Source of the DNA: an uncultured Oscillospiraceae bacterium
Lineage (GTDB): Bacteria; Bacillota; Clostridia; Oscillospirales; Oscillospiraceae
Direction: 5' to 3'
Length of the DNA stretch: 25,036 bases
Assembly (NCBI GenBank): GCA_934569425.1
Contig: CAKTKM010000008.1
Coordinates: 1 to 25,036 of the forward strand
The translations under genes were made by a program, and so were the position numbers. Under the pieces are notes generated by a model. It was given only the letters and a program-made list of their open reading frames with translations. It made no database searches and was not told the origin of the DNA. Shown here one piece after another: positions 6,961 to 14,746 of the stretch; within the stretch, counting starts at the first letter, position 1; each line of letters starts with the position of its first letter.

Positions 6961-8364
6961 TTACAGGTAGCGGTCGATCCGGCGGCGCAGGCGATCCAGC
7001 TTTTCCTGCATGATCCTGCGGTTCTCCTGTGTCCGCAGACGGCTTTCCCGCACCTCGTCCTGCCACTGGCGGACGTCCTCGTCCATGGCGGCGCGGAGCT
7101 GTTCACGGACGGCGCGCAGGCGGTTGACGGTGTCCAGCCACTTGGCCGTGTCCCGCAGCAGCTCATCCCCCGGCGCATCGTGCGGAGGATACAGACCGCG
7201 GCGGAAGCCATCCAGCACCACCTCGTAGCGCTTGCGGGCGTTGGTCACAGCGCTCTCCCACGAGAGATACAGCTCCCGCTGGGCATTTTCCCCTACCTGA
7301 CGCATGACCTCGCGCCGATCCATCAGGCGGCGCAGCATGGCGGCCATGGAGGCGGCGTTTTCCTCGATACAAAAGCCGTTCCGGCCATCGGTCACATCCT
7401 CGGCGGCGCAGCTGCCGGACACAAGGACGCTGGGCAGGCCGCAGGCCGCCGCTTCCCGCACCACAAGGCCGTTGGTATCAAAGGTGGAGGGGAACAAAAA
7501 CAGATCGGCGCGGCAATACCATGCCCGGATCACCTGACGGTCATAGCAGGGCGGCTGGAAAAAGACCTTGCCGCAGAGCTCCTGCTCCTGCGCATAGGCG
7601 CGAACGGCGTCTCCATCGGTACCCTTGCCCACAAAAACCATACGGAAGTCGCGGCCTTCCTCCTTCAGCTGCTTCAGGGCATCCAGAATGATCCGCAGAC
7701 CCTTGTACCACATCATGCGTCCCACAAACAGAAACACCGGCACGCCCTCCGGCAGGTCGAGACCCTCGCCCACCGCGCGGATCTCCCGGTCGCTGAGTCG
7801 TCCGGCGGGAAGATCCACGCCGTTGGGCATGACGATGTAGTCCCCCTGATAGCCGAGAGAACGCAGGTTCTCTCCCGCGCCGCGGCTGACGGTCCACACC
7901 TCGTCGCAGGCGGAGATGTTCTCCACCAGCAGCTTGACGGAAGCCTCCTGCAGCAGCTTGCTGTGGATGGCGTTAGCGATGTCGATGTCGAATTTGGTGT
8001 GATAGGTAAACACCAGCGGCACATGCAGGCGCTGGCGCAGCATACGGGCAAGAACGGTGGAGGTGATGGGGCAATGACTGTGGATCAGGTCGATATGGCG
8101 GCTCTCCACCTGCTCCATCAGCTCGGGAGACAGGGGAAAACCGGCGCGGTAGCCCACCAGTCTGGTCATGTCGATGCTGGGATAGCGCAGCACCGGGAAG
8201 GAATAGACGCTGTCGTCCGCATCGGGATAGTAGGGAGTCACCACGGTGGCATCGCCATAGTCACGCTGGATAACGGCGGCATAGTTGGTAACGGCATTGG
8301 CCACGCCGTCGATCACCGGCGGGAAGGAATCATTGACAAGACAGATACTGCGTGTTTCGGCCAT
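6961..8364 (-). CDS. GT4-family glycosyltransferase with coiled-coil tail
   Basis: A 467-residue GT-B fold glycosyltransferase. The N-terminal domain opens with ICLVNDSFPPVIDGVANAV, the GT4 pattern with a glycine in the acceptor loop, and has HSHCP and FTYHT motifs. The C-terminal Rossmann domain begins FLFVGRMMWYKGL and ends with FDTNGLVVREAAACGLPSV, where the usual E-x7-E donor motif reads D-x7-E. It resembles the lipid glucosyl/mannosyltransferases that make diacylglycerol glycolipids, but acceptor and sugar cannot be fixed from sequence. Residues from about 400 to the end are rich in Arg, Glu and Gln and likely form a coiled coil, an unusual extension. The start at 8364 is preceded by AAAGGAG. 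It is divergent from recG. Confidence 0.85.
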   Translation of the reverse strand: MAETRSICLVNDSFPPVIDGVANAVTNYAAVIQRDYGDATVVTPYYPDADDSVYSFPVLRYPSIDMTRLVGYRAGFPLSPELMEQVESRHIDLIHSHCPITSTVLARMLRQRLHVPLVFTYHTKFDIDIANAIHSKLLQEASVKLLVENISACDEVWTVSRGAGENLRSLGYQGDYIVMPNGVDLPAGRLSDREIRAVGEGLDLPEGVPVFLFVGRMMWYKGLRIILDALKQLKEEGRDFRMVFVGKGTDGDAVRAYAQEQELCGKVFFQPPCYDRQVIRAWYCRADLFLFPSTFDTNGLVVREAAACGLPSVLVSGSCAAEDVTDGRNGFCIEENAASMAAMLRRLMDRREVMRQVGENAQRELYLSWESAVTNARKRYEVVLDGFRRGLYPPHDAPGDELLRDTAKWLDTVNRLRAVREQLRAAMDEDVRQWQDEVRESRLRTQENRRIMQEKLDRLRRRIDRYL

Positions 8365-8396
8365 AGAGCGGCTCCTTTCCTGTGTGTATCGGTTTT

Positions 8397-8425
8397 ATTA
8401 TACTGCATCCGTTGCCGCGGCGCAA
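8397..8425 (-). promoter_or_regulatory. Sigma-A promoter of the glycosyltransferase gene
   Basis: On the minus strand TTGCGC, 17 bases, perfect TATAAT (-10 at 8397-8402, -35 at 8420-8425), about 33 bases before the start codon. Confidence 0.65.
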
Positions 8426-8446
8426 CCGCCGCCGGCTGCTTTTCGA

Positions 8447-8475
8447 TTGTATTTGCCGCCGAAAGCTGGTATAAT
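8447..8475 (+). promoter_or_regulatory. Sigma-A promoter of recG
   Basis: TTGTAT (8447-8452), 17 bases, TATAAT (8470-8475) with an extended TGG before the -10. It is back to back with the glycosyltransferase promoter and about 30 bases before the recG start codon. Confidence 0.65.
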
Positions 8476-8505
8476 GGGGAAAATCGTGGCAAGGGAGGCG
8501 GGAAA

Positions 8506-10560
8506 ATGGCAGACCTGAGCACCAACGTGCGGTATATCAAGGGCATCGGCGAGGTACGCGCCAAGGCGCTGGAGAAGCTGGGCATCGTGACGCTGCGGGA
8601 TCTGGTGGGCTATTTTCCCCGCCGGTATGAGGATCGCAGCGTGATCTATCCCATCGCCCAGCTGCCTATCGGCGAAATGGCGTGCTGTCAGGCCATGATC
8701 GCGGGACACCCCACCAGCCGGCGGATCACCGGCGGGCGCACGGTGGTGAAGGTGCGGGCGGTGGACGACACCGGGGTGCTGGATCTGACGTTTTTCAATC
8801 AGGCCTACCTGCAGGATCGGCTCCATCCGGGCGACAGCTTTATATTCTGCGGACGGGTGGAGGGCTCGCTGCTGCGGCGGCAGATGACCAATCCTCTGAT
8901 GGAGCCGGAGGGGCAGCGCCAGCTGACGGGGCAGATCATGCCGGTGTATCCGCTGACCAAGGGTATCAGCCAGCCGGCGCTGCAAAAGGCGGTGCGGCAG
9001 GGGCTGGATGCCTGCCGGACGCTGCTGCCGGACGTGCTGCCGGATCCGGTGCGCCGGGAGCATCAGCTGTGTTATGTAAACTACGCCTACGAGAACATTC
9101 ATTTTCCCGCCAGCTTTGAGGCGCTGGCACAGGCGCACCGGCGGCTGGTGTTTGAGGAGCTTTTTCTGGTGACCTGCGGATTGCAGCTGCTGCGATCACG
9201 CCGCACGGATGTGGCCGCTCCGGCCTGCCGCAGGGTGGACATGGCGCTCTTCTACGCGGCGCTTCCCTTTCCGCTGACGGCGGCGCAGCGAAGCGCCATC
9301 GACGACGCCATCGGAGACATGACGGCGGGGCGCCCCATGAACCGGCTGTGTCAGGGGGACGTGGGCAGCGGAAAGACCATGGTGGCCGCCGGATGCGTAT
9401 GGTTCGCGGCGCAGTCGGGATGGCAGTCGGCGCTGATGGCGCCGACGGAGATCCTTGCGCGGCAGCACTACGAGAGCCTGACGCCCCTGATGGCGCGGTT
9501 CGGTATCCGCTGCGCGCTGCTGACCGGCTCCACCCGCGCCAAGGAGCGGCGGGAGATCCTTGCGGGGCTGGCAGACGGCAGCGTCGGCCTGTGCATCGGC
9601 ACCCACGCCCTGCTGACGGAGGATGTGCAATACGGACGACTGGGGCTGGTCATTACCGACGAGCAGCACCGCTTCGGCGTGGCACAGCGGTCAGCACTGG
9701 GACAGAAGGCGGAGCATCCCCATATGCTCGTGCTGTCCGCCACGCCCATTCCCCGGACGCTGGCACTGATCATCTACGGTGATCTGGACGTGTCCGTGAT
9801 CCATGAGCTGCCGCCGGGGCGGCAGCAGGTAGATACCTTCTGCGTGGATGAGCGCTATCGGCTGCGGCTGAACGGCTTCATCCGCAAGCAGGTAAAGGAG
9901 GGACATCAGGTGTTCATCGTCTGCCCGCTGGTGGGAGAGAACGATCAGCTTCCAGACGAACGAAAGGCGGTCACGGCCTACGCCAGGACCCTTCAGGAAA
10001 AAACGTTTCCCGATCTGCGGCTGGCCGTGCTGCACGGGAAGATGAAGCCCAAGGAAAAAGAGTCCGTCATGGCGGCATTCGCCGCGGGAGAGGCGGATAT
10101 TCTGGTGTCCACCACTGTGGTGGAGGTGGGCGTGGACGTCCCCAACGCCACACTGATGGTGGTGGAAAACGCGGAGCTTTTCGGCCTGAGCCAGCTGCAC
10201 CAGCTGCGGGGACGCGTGGGACGCGGCAAGGCAAAAAGCTACTGCGTGCTGGTGGCACAGGGCGGCGGCGAGGAGACAAAGCGCCGCCTGAAGGCGCTGA
10301 CAGAAACCAATGATGGTTTCCGCATCGCGGAGGAGGATCTAAAGCTGCGGGGTCCCGGCGACTTTTTCGGGCGGCGGCAGCACGGCTTGCCCTCCCTGCA
10401 GATCGCCGACCTCAACTGCGACATGCAGTTGCTGCACGAGGCGCAGGACGCCGCCAAGGCGCTGCTAACGGAGGACGAGACCTTGACCGCGCCGGAGCAC
10501 CGCACCCTGAAGCAGCGCATTGACGAGCTGTTCGAGGTCAATGCGGAAAGCCTGAATTGA
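8506..10560 (+). CDS. recG: ATP-dependent DNA helicase RecG
   Basis: A 684-residue superfamily 2 helicase, the usual RecG length. The N-terminal wedge/OB domain (about 55-230) precedes the helicase core: Walker A GDVGSGKT with K290, Walker B DEQHRFGV (D385-E386-Q387-H388, the RecG form of DEAH), motif III LSATPIPRTLAL, and motifs V-VI in STTVVEVGVDVPNATLM and QLHQLRGRVGRGKAKSY. RecG regresses stalled replication forks and migrates Holliday junctions. The start at 8506 follows AAGGGAGG (8491-8498) with 7 bases of spacing. Although the frame is open far upstream, that part only mirrors the glycosyltransferase gene on the other strand. A terminator follows at once. Confidence 0.97.
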   Translation: MADLSTNVRYIKGIGEVRAKALEKLGIVTLRDLVGYFPRRYEDRSVIYPIAQLPIGEMACCQAMIAGHPTSRRITGGRTVVKVRAVDDTGVLDLTFFNQAYLQDRLHPGDSFIFCGRVEGSLLRRQMTNPLMEPEGQRQLTGQIMPVYPLTKGISQPALQKAVRQGLDACRTLLPDVLPDPVRREHQLCYVNYAYENIHFPASFEALAQAHRRLVFEELFLVTCGLQLLRSRRTDVAAPACRRVDMALFYAALPFPLTAAQRSAIDDAIGDMTAGRPMNRLCQGDVGSGKTMVAAGCVWFAAQSGWQSALMAPTEILARQHYESLTPLMARFGIRCALLTGSTRAKERREILAGLADGSVGLCIGTHALLTEDVQYGRLGLVITDEQHRFGVAQRSALGQKAEHPHMLVLSATPIPRTLALIIYGDLDVSVIHELPPGRQQVDTFCVDERYRLRLNGFIRKQVKEGHQVFIVCPLVGENDQLPDERKAVTAYARTLQEKTFPDLRLAVLHGKMKPKEKESVMAAFAAGEADILVSTTVVEVGVDVPNATLMVVENAELFGLSQLHQLRGRVGRGKAKSYCVLVAQGGGEETKRRLKALTETNDGFRIAEEDLKLRGPGDFFGRRQHGLPSLQIADLNCDMQLLHEAQDAAKALLTEDETLTAPEHRTLKQRIDELFEVNAESLN

Positions 10561-10562
10561 CC

Positions 10563-10593
10563 GCAAAAGCGCTGCCTTTGGCAGCGCTTTTGC
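10563..10593. terminator. Bidirectional terminator between recG and nudC-type gene
   Basis: GCAAAAGCGCTGCC, loop TTT, GGCAGCGCTTTTGC: a perfect 14-bp stem with A and T tracts in both arms, located between two convergent genes. Confidence 0.8.
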
Positions 10594-11412
10594 TTATTCC
10601 AGGCCGAGCCGGAACCGCTCGATCATCTCCGCCGTCAGGCTGACGTCATTCTCACGGCGGGGGATCTCGCCGCGGGAAAGCCACACGCCCTCGCACAGCT
10701 CGTTATGGTCGAGGGTAATGGCCGGGTCGCCGTCCAGCTCACAGTAAAAGCCGGTCAGCAGGGTGTCCGTGAACGCCCACGGCTGGTTCTTATAATAGCG
10801 GAGGTTCTTCACCTTGAGTCCTACCTCCTCCATCACCTCCCGGTGAACGGTGTCCTCCAGCGTTTCGCCGATCTCCACAAAGTCGGCGATGAGGGCATAG
10901 CCCCGGAAGGGGCGGTTGGCGTAACGGGTCAGCAGCAGCCGGTCGCCGTTGGTAACGGCCACGATAACAGCGGGACAGATCTTGGGATATTCGATCTGAC
11001 CGCAGTCGGGGCAGACCATAGCCCGCTCGGTATCACTGGGGCGTGTCTTGTGGCCGCAGCGGCCGCAATACTGCCGTGCGCCGTACCAGCGGTGAAGCTG
11101 CACGGCGGTGATGGCGGCAAAGGCCGTTTCCATGGGGCGCAGGCTGCGGATGGCGGACACCTCCACATATTCCGTGCCTTCCGGCGCACGGTCGGGCGTG
11201 CGGGCAAGATAGCAGTCCACGCCGTCCAGCGAGAACACATGGAGCGCGTCCTCCATGGGGATCCCCTCGCCGAAGCGGGGCAGCAGCCAGTCCCCGCCCT
11301 CCTTGCGCAGCAGCACCCTGCCTTTCCGCACACACAGGGCAATGTCGGCAGCGCAGGGCTTGCCGACCACATAGGTGCGGTCGAGCCGGTGGGGCGCGAT
11401 GTCCTGGATCAT
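10594..11412 (-). CDS. nudC: NAD(+) diphosphatase, NudC-type Nudix hydrolase
   Basis: A 272-residue protein with the NudC layout: an N-terminal domain, a four-Cys zinc ribbon (C116, C119 in CGRCG; C134, C137 in CPDCG), then the Nudix domain. The Nudix box is GETLEDTVHREVMEEVGL at about 182-199, and NQPW (209-212) matches the S-Q-P-W-P-F-P-x-S signature that marks the NAD(H)-specific group. The enzyme splits NAD(H) to NMN(H) and AMP, and family members also remove NAD caps from RNA. The start at 11412 was chosen because GGAGG (11422-11426) precedes it by 9 bases. It is convergent with recG and divergent from uvrC. Confidence 0.88.
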   Translation of the reverse strand: MIQDIAPHRLDRTYVVGKPCAADIALCVRKGRVLLRKEGGDWLLPRFGEGIPMEDALHVFSLDGVDCYLARTPDRAPEGTEYVEVSAIRSLRPMETAFAAITAVQLHRWYGARQYCGRCGHKTRPSDTERAMVCPDCGQIEYPKICPAVIVAVTNGDRLLLTRYANRPFRGYALIADFVEIGETLEDTVHREVMEEVGLKVKNLRYYKNQPWAFTDTLLTGFYCELDGDPAITLDHNELCEGVWLSRGEIPRRENDVSLTAEMIERFRLGLE

Positions 11413-11439
11413 GAGCGATCCCCTCCTTCTTTTTTTCTG

Positions 11440-11468
11440 ATGATACCATGCGCTGCCGCAAAAAGCAA
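11440..11468 (-). promoter_or_regulatory. Sigma-A promoter of the nudC-type gene
   Basis: On the minus strand TTGCTT, 17 bases, TATCAT with an upstream TGG (-10 at 11440-11445, -35 at 11463-11468). Its -35 lies only 2 bases from the -35 of the uvrC promoter. Confidence 0.6.
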
Positions 11469-11480
11469 CCTTGCGGCAGC
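11452..11480. repeat. 10-bp perfect inverted repeat spanning the nudC and uvrC promoters
   Basis: GCTGCCGCAA (11452-11461), 9 bases, TTGCGGCAGC (11471-11480). The right arm contains the uvrC -35 element, and the left arm lies inside the spacer of the nudC promoter, ending one base before its -35. The position suits an operator that would act on both genes. Confidence 0.6.
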
Positions 11481-11499
11481 GGCAGCGGCGTGCTATACT
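11471..11499 (+). promoter_or_regulatory. Sigma-A promoter of uvrC
   Basis: TTGCGG (11471-11476), exactly 17 bases, TATACT (11494-11499), 26 bases before the uvrC start codon. Confidence 0.7.
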
Positions 11500-11524
11500 G
11501 AGAAAAAACGAGGAGGGGCATACC

Positions 11525-13357
11525 ATGACGAAACAGGAACTGCTGCAGAAGGCCGACAGCCTGCCCCTGTCTCCGGGCGTATACATCATGATGGACAGAA
11601 CAGGTCTGGTCATCTATGTGGGCAAGGCGAAGAAGCTGAAGAACCGCGTCAGCCAATACTTTCAGTCCGGCAGCGGCCACAACGAGAAGACCCGCATGAT
11701 GGTCTCGCAGGTGGATCACTTCGACACCATCGTGGTGCGGACGGAGTTTGAGGCGCTGGTGCTGGAGAACTCCCTCATCAAGCGGCACCAGCCGCGGTAC
11801 AACATTCTGCTGAAGGACGACAAGGGCTATCCCTTTGTGCGGCTGGACGAAAAGGCGTCCTACCCCCGCTTCGCGCTGGTGAACAAGCCGGAGGAGGACG
11901 GGGCGCGGTATTTCGGCCCCTTCGGCGGACGGCATGAGACAAAGGCGGCTTTGCAGGCGGTATGCGCCGCTTTGAAGCTGCCCACCTGCAGCCGCCAGTT
12001 CCCCCGGAATATTGGAAAGGAACGTCCGTGTCTCAATCATCATATCGGGAAGTGCGACGGCTTTTGCAGTCCCGGCGGCCCCGGACAGGCGGAATACCGC
12101 GCCCGCATGGCGCAGGCGGCGGAGCTGTTGAGCGGCAAGCTGCGGCAGGTGACGGCATCGCTGCGGCAGGAGATGGAAGCCGCGGCGGAGGCGCTGGAAT
12201 TTGAAAAGGCTGCCGCTCTCCGGGACAGAATGCAGGCGCTTCAGGTGCTGGGCAAGCAGCAGCAGGTCATCGCCGGCGTGTGTGCCGACACGGATGTCTG
12301 GGGCGTGTATATCGGGTCGGTGCGGTGCGGCGCGGCGGTGCTGCACATCGAAAACGGCGACCTGCTGGGACGGCAGATCGAGATCTTTCCCACCGCCGCC
12401 GATCAGGCGGAGGACGCGGTGCTGGGCGCCGTATTGAGCCAGTACTATCTGGACAAGGCGGTGCTGCCCCGGGAGATTCTGCTGCCGTGCCTGTTTGACG
12501 GAAGCGACACCTTTGCCGCGCTGCTGACCGGGCAGGTGGGACACAGGGTCACGGTGAAGATGCCCCAGCGGGGCGAACGGTCGCAGCTGGTGGAGATGGC
12601 GGCACAGAACGCCAGGGAGGAGGTGGAGCGGATCACCACCGAATCGGAGCGGCTGGCGCGGGCGCTGACGGATCTTCAGACGCTGGCGGGACTGCCGGCG
12701 GTACCGCGGCGCATGGAGAGCTATGATATTTCCAACTTGGGCAGCGACGACATGGTGGCCTCCATGGTGGTATTCACCGACGGAAAGCCCCTGAAGCGGG
12801 ACTACCGGAAGTTTGCCATCCGAACGCTGACAGCGCCAGACGACTACGCCGCCATGCAGGAGGTGCTGGAACGGCGGTTTTCCCATGCCGGTGACGAAAA
12901 GTTCCCGCCCCTGCCGGATCTGCTGCTGATCGACGGCGGACTGGGTCACGTCCACGCGGCGCTGGCGGCGGAGCGGAACGCGGGTGTTTCCATCCCTGTG
13001 CTGGGCATGGTCAAGGACGACCGGCACCGGACGCGGGCGCTGATCACGCCGGAGGGCGCGGAGCTGGGAATCCAGCAGTCGCCCCACATTTTCACCATGA
13101 TCGGCCGGATCCAGGAGGAGGTACACCGCTTTGCCATCACTTTCCAGCGGCAGAAGCACAGGAAACGCACCTACCGCGGTAAGCTGGACGGCATTGCCGG
13201 AGTGGGAGAGGCACGAAAGCGGGCGCTGCTGAAGCATTTCGGTACAGTGAGCGCCGTGGCGGCAGCGTCTTTGGAGGATCTGCGCAAGGTGCTGCCCGCT
13301 CCCGCGGCGCTGGCGGTCTATACGCATCTGCACCCGCAGGAGGAGAAAGAGGACTGA
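11525..13357 (+). CDS. uvrC: Excinuclease ABC subunit C
   Basis: A 610-residue UvrC. The N-terminal GIY-YIG nuclease (GVY at 18-20, YVG at 31-33) makes the 3' incision. A Cys/His segment (ERPCLNHHIGKCDGFC) follows, then the UVR motif (ALEFEKAAALRDRMQAL) that contacts UvrB. The RNase H-like nuclease (ESYDISN, LLLIDGGLGHVHAAL) makes the 5' incision, and C-terminal helix-hairpin-helix repeats (LDGIAGVGEARKRALLKHFG) bind DNA. The start at 11525 follows AGGAGGGG (11511-11518). Earlier in-frame start codons lie in the promoter. The stop codon is part of a terminator hairpin. Confidence 0.97.
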   Translation: MTKQELLQKADSLPLSPGVYIMMDRTGLVIYVGKAKKLKNRVSQYFQSGSGHNEKTRMMVSQVDHFDTIVVRTEFEALVLENSLIKRHQPRYNILLKDDKGYPFVRLDEKASYPRFALVNKPEEDGARYFGPFGGRHETKAALQAVCAALKLPTCSRQFPRNIGKERPCLNHHIGKCDGFCSPGGPGQAEYRARMAQAAELLSGKLRQVTASLRQEMEAAAEALEFEKAAALRDRMQALQVLGKQQQVIAGVCADTDVWGVYIGSVRCGAAVLHIENGDLLGRQIEIFPTAADQAEDAVLGAVLSQYYLDKAVLPREILLPCLFDGSDTFAALLTGQVGHRVTVKMPQRGERSQLVEMAAQNAREEVERITTESERLARALTDLQTLAGLPAVPRRMESYDISNLGSDDMVASMVVFTDGKPLKRDYRKFAIRTLTAPDDYAAMQEVLERRFSHAGDEKFPPLPDLLLIDGGLGHVHAALAAERNAGVSIPVLGMVKDDRHRTRALITPEGAELGIQQSPHIFTMIGRIQEEVHRFAITFQRQKHRKRTYRGKLDGIAGVGEARKRALLKHFGTVSAVAAASLEDLRKVLPAPAALAVYTHLHPQEEKED

Positions 13358-13378
13358 CCGCAGAGGCAGTCCTCTTTT
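13346..13378 (+). terminator. Terminator overlapping the uvrC stop codon
   Basis: AAAGAGGACTG (13346-13356), a 10-base loop, CAGTCCTCTTT (13367-13377) and one further T. The stem covers the last codons of uvrC. Confidence 0.65.
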
Positions 13379-13429
13379 CGACAGTTTTCTTCTCCCTACA
13401 GCAGGAATAGCCTGATCCAATAAAAATTG

Positions 13430-13459
13430 TTGTGGAAGCGTCACAGCCTATGCTATACG
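13430..13459 (+). promoter_or_regulatory. Possible promoter of the DUF4428 relic
   Basis: TTGTGG (13430-13435), 18 bases, TATACG (13454-13459), just 18 bases before the presumed start codon. The match is moderate. Confidence 0.35.
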
Positions 13460-13477
13460 AAACAGAACGATGATGGT

Positions 13478-13899
13478 ATGGGTCTGTTTGACAAGAAATT
13501 CTGTGACATCTGCGGTGAAAAGATCGGACTGCTGGGCAATCGCAAGCTGGCCGACGGTAATCTGCGTAAGAGTTGCGCCGCCAAGCTGTCTCCATGGTTT
13601 ACCGAGCGCAAGCAGTCCACCGTGGCGGAGATCGGGGAACAGCCTCAGCAGCGGGCGGCCAATCAGGAGCAGCTGAGCACCTTCCGTCCTACCCGCACCA
13701 TCGGCGATAAGCAGAAGGTCTATATTGACGAGGCGAATGGCCGCTTCATCGTCACCGCTGCACAGGACATCATCCGGGATAATCCGGACATCATCGGCCT
13801 GCGCCTGCTGCCGTGCCTGCCGGTAACGGCGTGTGGACCTGCCCGGGCTGCGGTATGCGCAGCACCGGTAAATTCTGCGAAGGCTGCGGCAGCTGCTGA
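13478..13899 (+). pseudogene. DUF4428 N-terminus fused out of frame to a zinc-ribbon tail
   Basis: From the ATG at 13478 the protein reads MGLFDKKFCDICGEKIGLLG, the start of DUF4428 proteins (treble-clef zinc domain), and follows that family up to NPDIIG near 13796. DUF4428 proteins normally continue for at least 150 more residues. Here the sequence jumps, one frame over, to PAPAAVPAGNGVWTCPGCG and KFCEGCGSC with a stop at 13897-13899. This is the Ala/Pro linker and zinc ribbon that typically ends SPFH-type 'virion core' proteins. In the original frame translation runs on to 13975 without family resemblance. The second zinc pair is also damaged, R30-x2-C33 where C-x2-C is expected (CGT instead of TGT). 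An internal deletion joining two genes plus decay explains all this. There is no strong ribosome binding site. Confidence 0.7.
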
Positions 13900-13937
13900 C
13901 CGGTTTTCTGCCGGTGGAACCATAGAGAGTAAGAAGA

Positions 13938-13966
13938 AAAACGGCGGGTCAAGACCTGCCGTTTTC
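13938..13966 (+). terminator. Intrinsic terminator after the DUF4428 relic
   Basis: AAAACGGCGGGTC (13938-13950) pairs with GACCTGCCGTTTT (13953-13965), 13 bp with one G-U pair. It sits in the region expected to follow an intact gene ending at 13899. Confidence 0.65.
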
Positions 13967-13981
13967 GTCCCATAAGGTTTT

Positions 13982-14700
13982 ATGAATATGAAAAAGAATG
14001 AATATGCTTTTTTGCCGCTATCCGGGCGGATGATATAGATACGGTCAAGGCCACGCTGGCAGCCGATGCGGCATGCGTCAATACTTCTGCACCGAAAAAA
14101 CCCGCGGATACCAGAGGTATGTCGCCCTTGCAGGTGGCGCTGTGTACCGGCTGGCACCGGGACATCGCGTGGCTCCTGCTGGAGCACGGCGCGGATGTGA
14201 ACTTCTACGCCGATGCCAAGCTGGACAGATATCCCGTGCTGTTCGACGCGGTGAATACTGCCATATGGAATGCCCGCCGCTATGCCTGGGACGGAAATGA
14301 CACCACACCCATGCGCCTTGTGTGGAAGCACACGCAGGCCGAGGCCGACGATGCTTTCGCTTTTCTGCGCCGGACATTGGAACTGGGCGCGGATGTGCGT
14401 CAGACCGACCGATATGGCCGGGGCGTCCTCATGGAGGCCGTGGAGGAGACCAGCCGACTTTGCCCCATCCGCAATGAGGAGACTGGCGAATTCTACCCCG
14501 GCCGCCCCGTCACAGAGGAGATGCGCCACGACATCCGCCGTATTTTTCAACTGCTCATCGACGCCGGAGCTGACCGGGAGAACCGTTCTACTTACTCCGG
14601 TAAGACCATCCGCCAGCACTACGAGGGCAGTCCTGTGTGGGATCTGTGCGGAGACCTGTTTGATCAACAAAAATCACGATCTTGCCTGCGCTGCGGATAG
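13982..14700 (+). pseudogene. Ankyrin-repeat protein gene with a -1 frame change near its start
   Basis: Reading from 13982 gives MNMKKNEYAF and then meets a stop at about 14036. A shift to the -1 frame at T TTT TTG (14008-14014) continues as FAAIRADDIDTVKATLAADA and runs open to 14700, for a total of about 239 residues. Ankyrin units are visible: MSPLQVALCTGWHRDIAWLL with LEHGADVN; AFLRRTLELGADV with TDRYGRGVLMEA; and IFQLLIDAGADRENRSTYSG. The join restores a normal ankyrin N-terminus, so the two pieces belong to one gene. Explanations are loss of one T from a run (true mutation or assembly error) or programmed -1 frameshifting or slippage on the U run. An AAGG weakly serves as ribosome binding site. 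The gene follows the DUF4428 relic and is convergent with a DUF1836 gene. Confidence 0.75.
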
Positions 14701-14746
14701 GCTTGCCGGTGTTTACGCAAACACTTGCTAAAAAAGCATGAGCCCA
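14701..14746. other. Short gap between convergent genes without clear terminator
   Basis: Only a weak stem is present (GTGTTT, loop ACGC, AAACAC at 14709-14724), lacking a T run on either strand. Confidence 0.3.

Noticed and set aside
7180..8505. A 440-residue N-terminal extension of RecG in the same frame
   Set aside because: It mirrors the glycosyltransferase gene on the other strand. The promoter and Shine-Dalgarno at 8447-8498 place the RecG start at 8506, and the resulting length is normal.
11033..13444. An 803-codon open frame opposite uvrC, reaching into nudC
   Set aside because: It is antisense to all uvrC domains, without ribosome binding site or recognisable domain.
14709..14724. 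Terminator between the ankyrin and DUF1836 genes
   Set aside because: The stem is only 6 bp and no T run follows on either strand.
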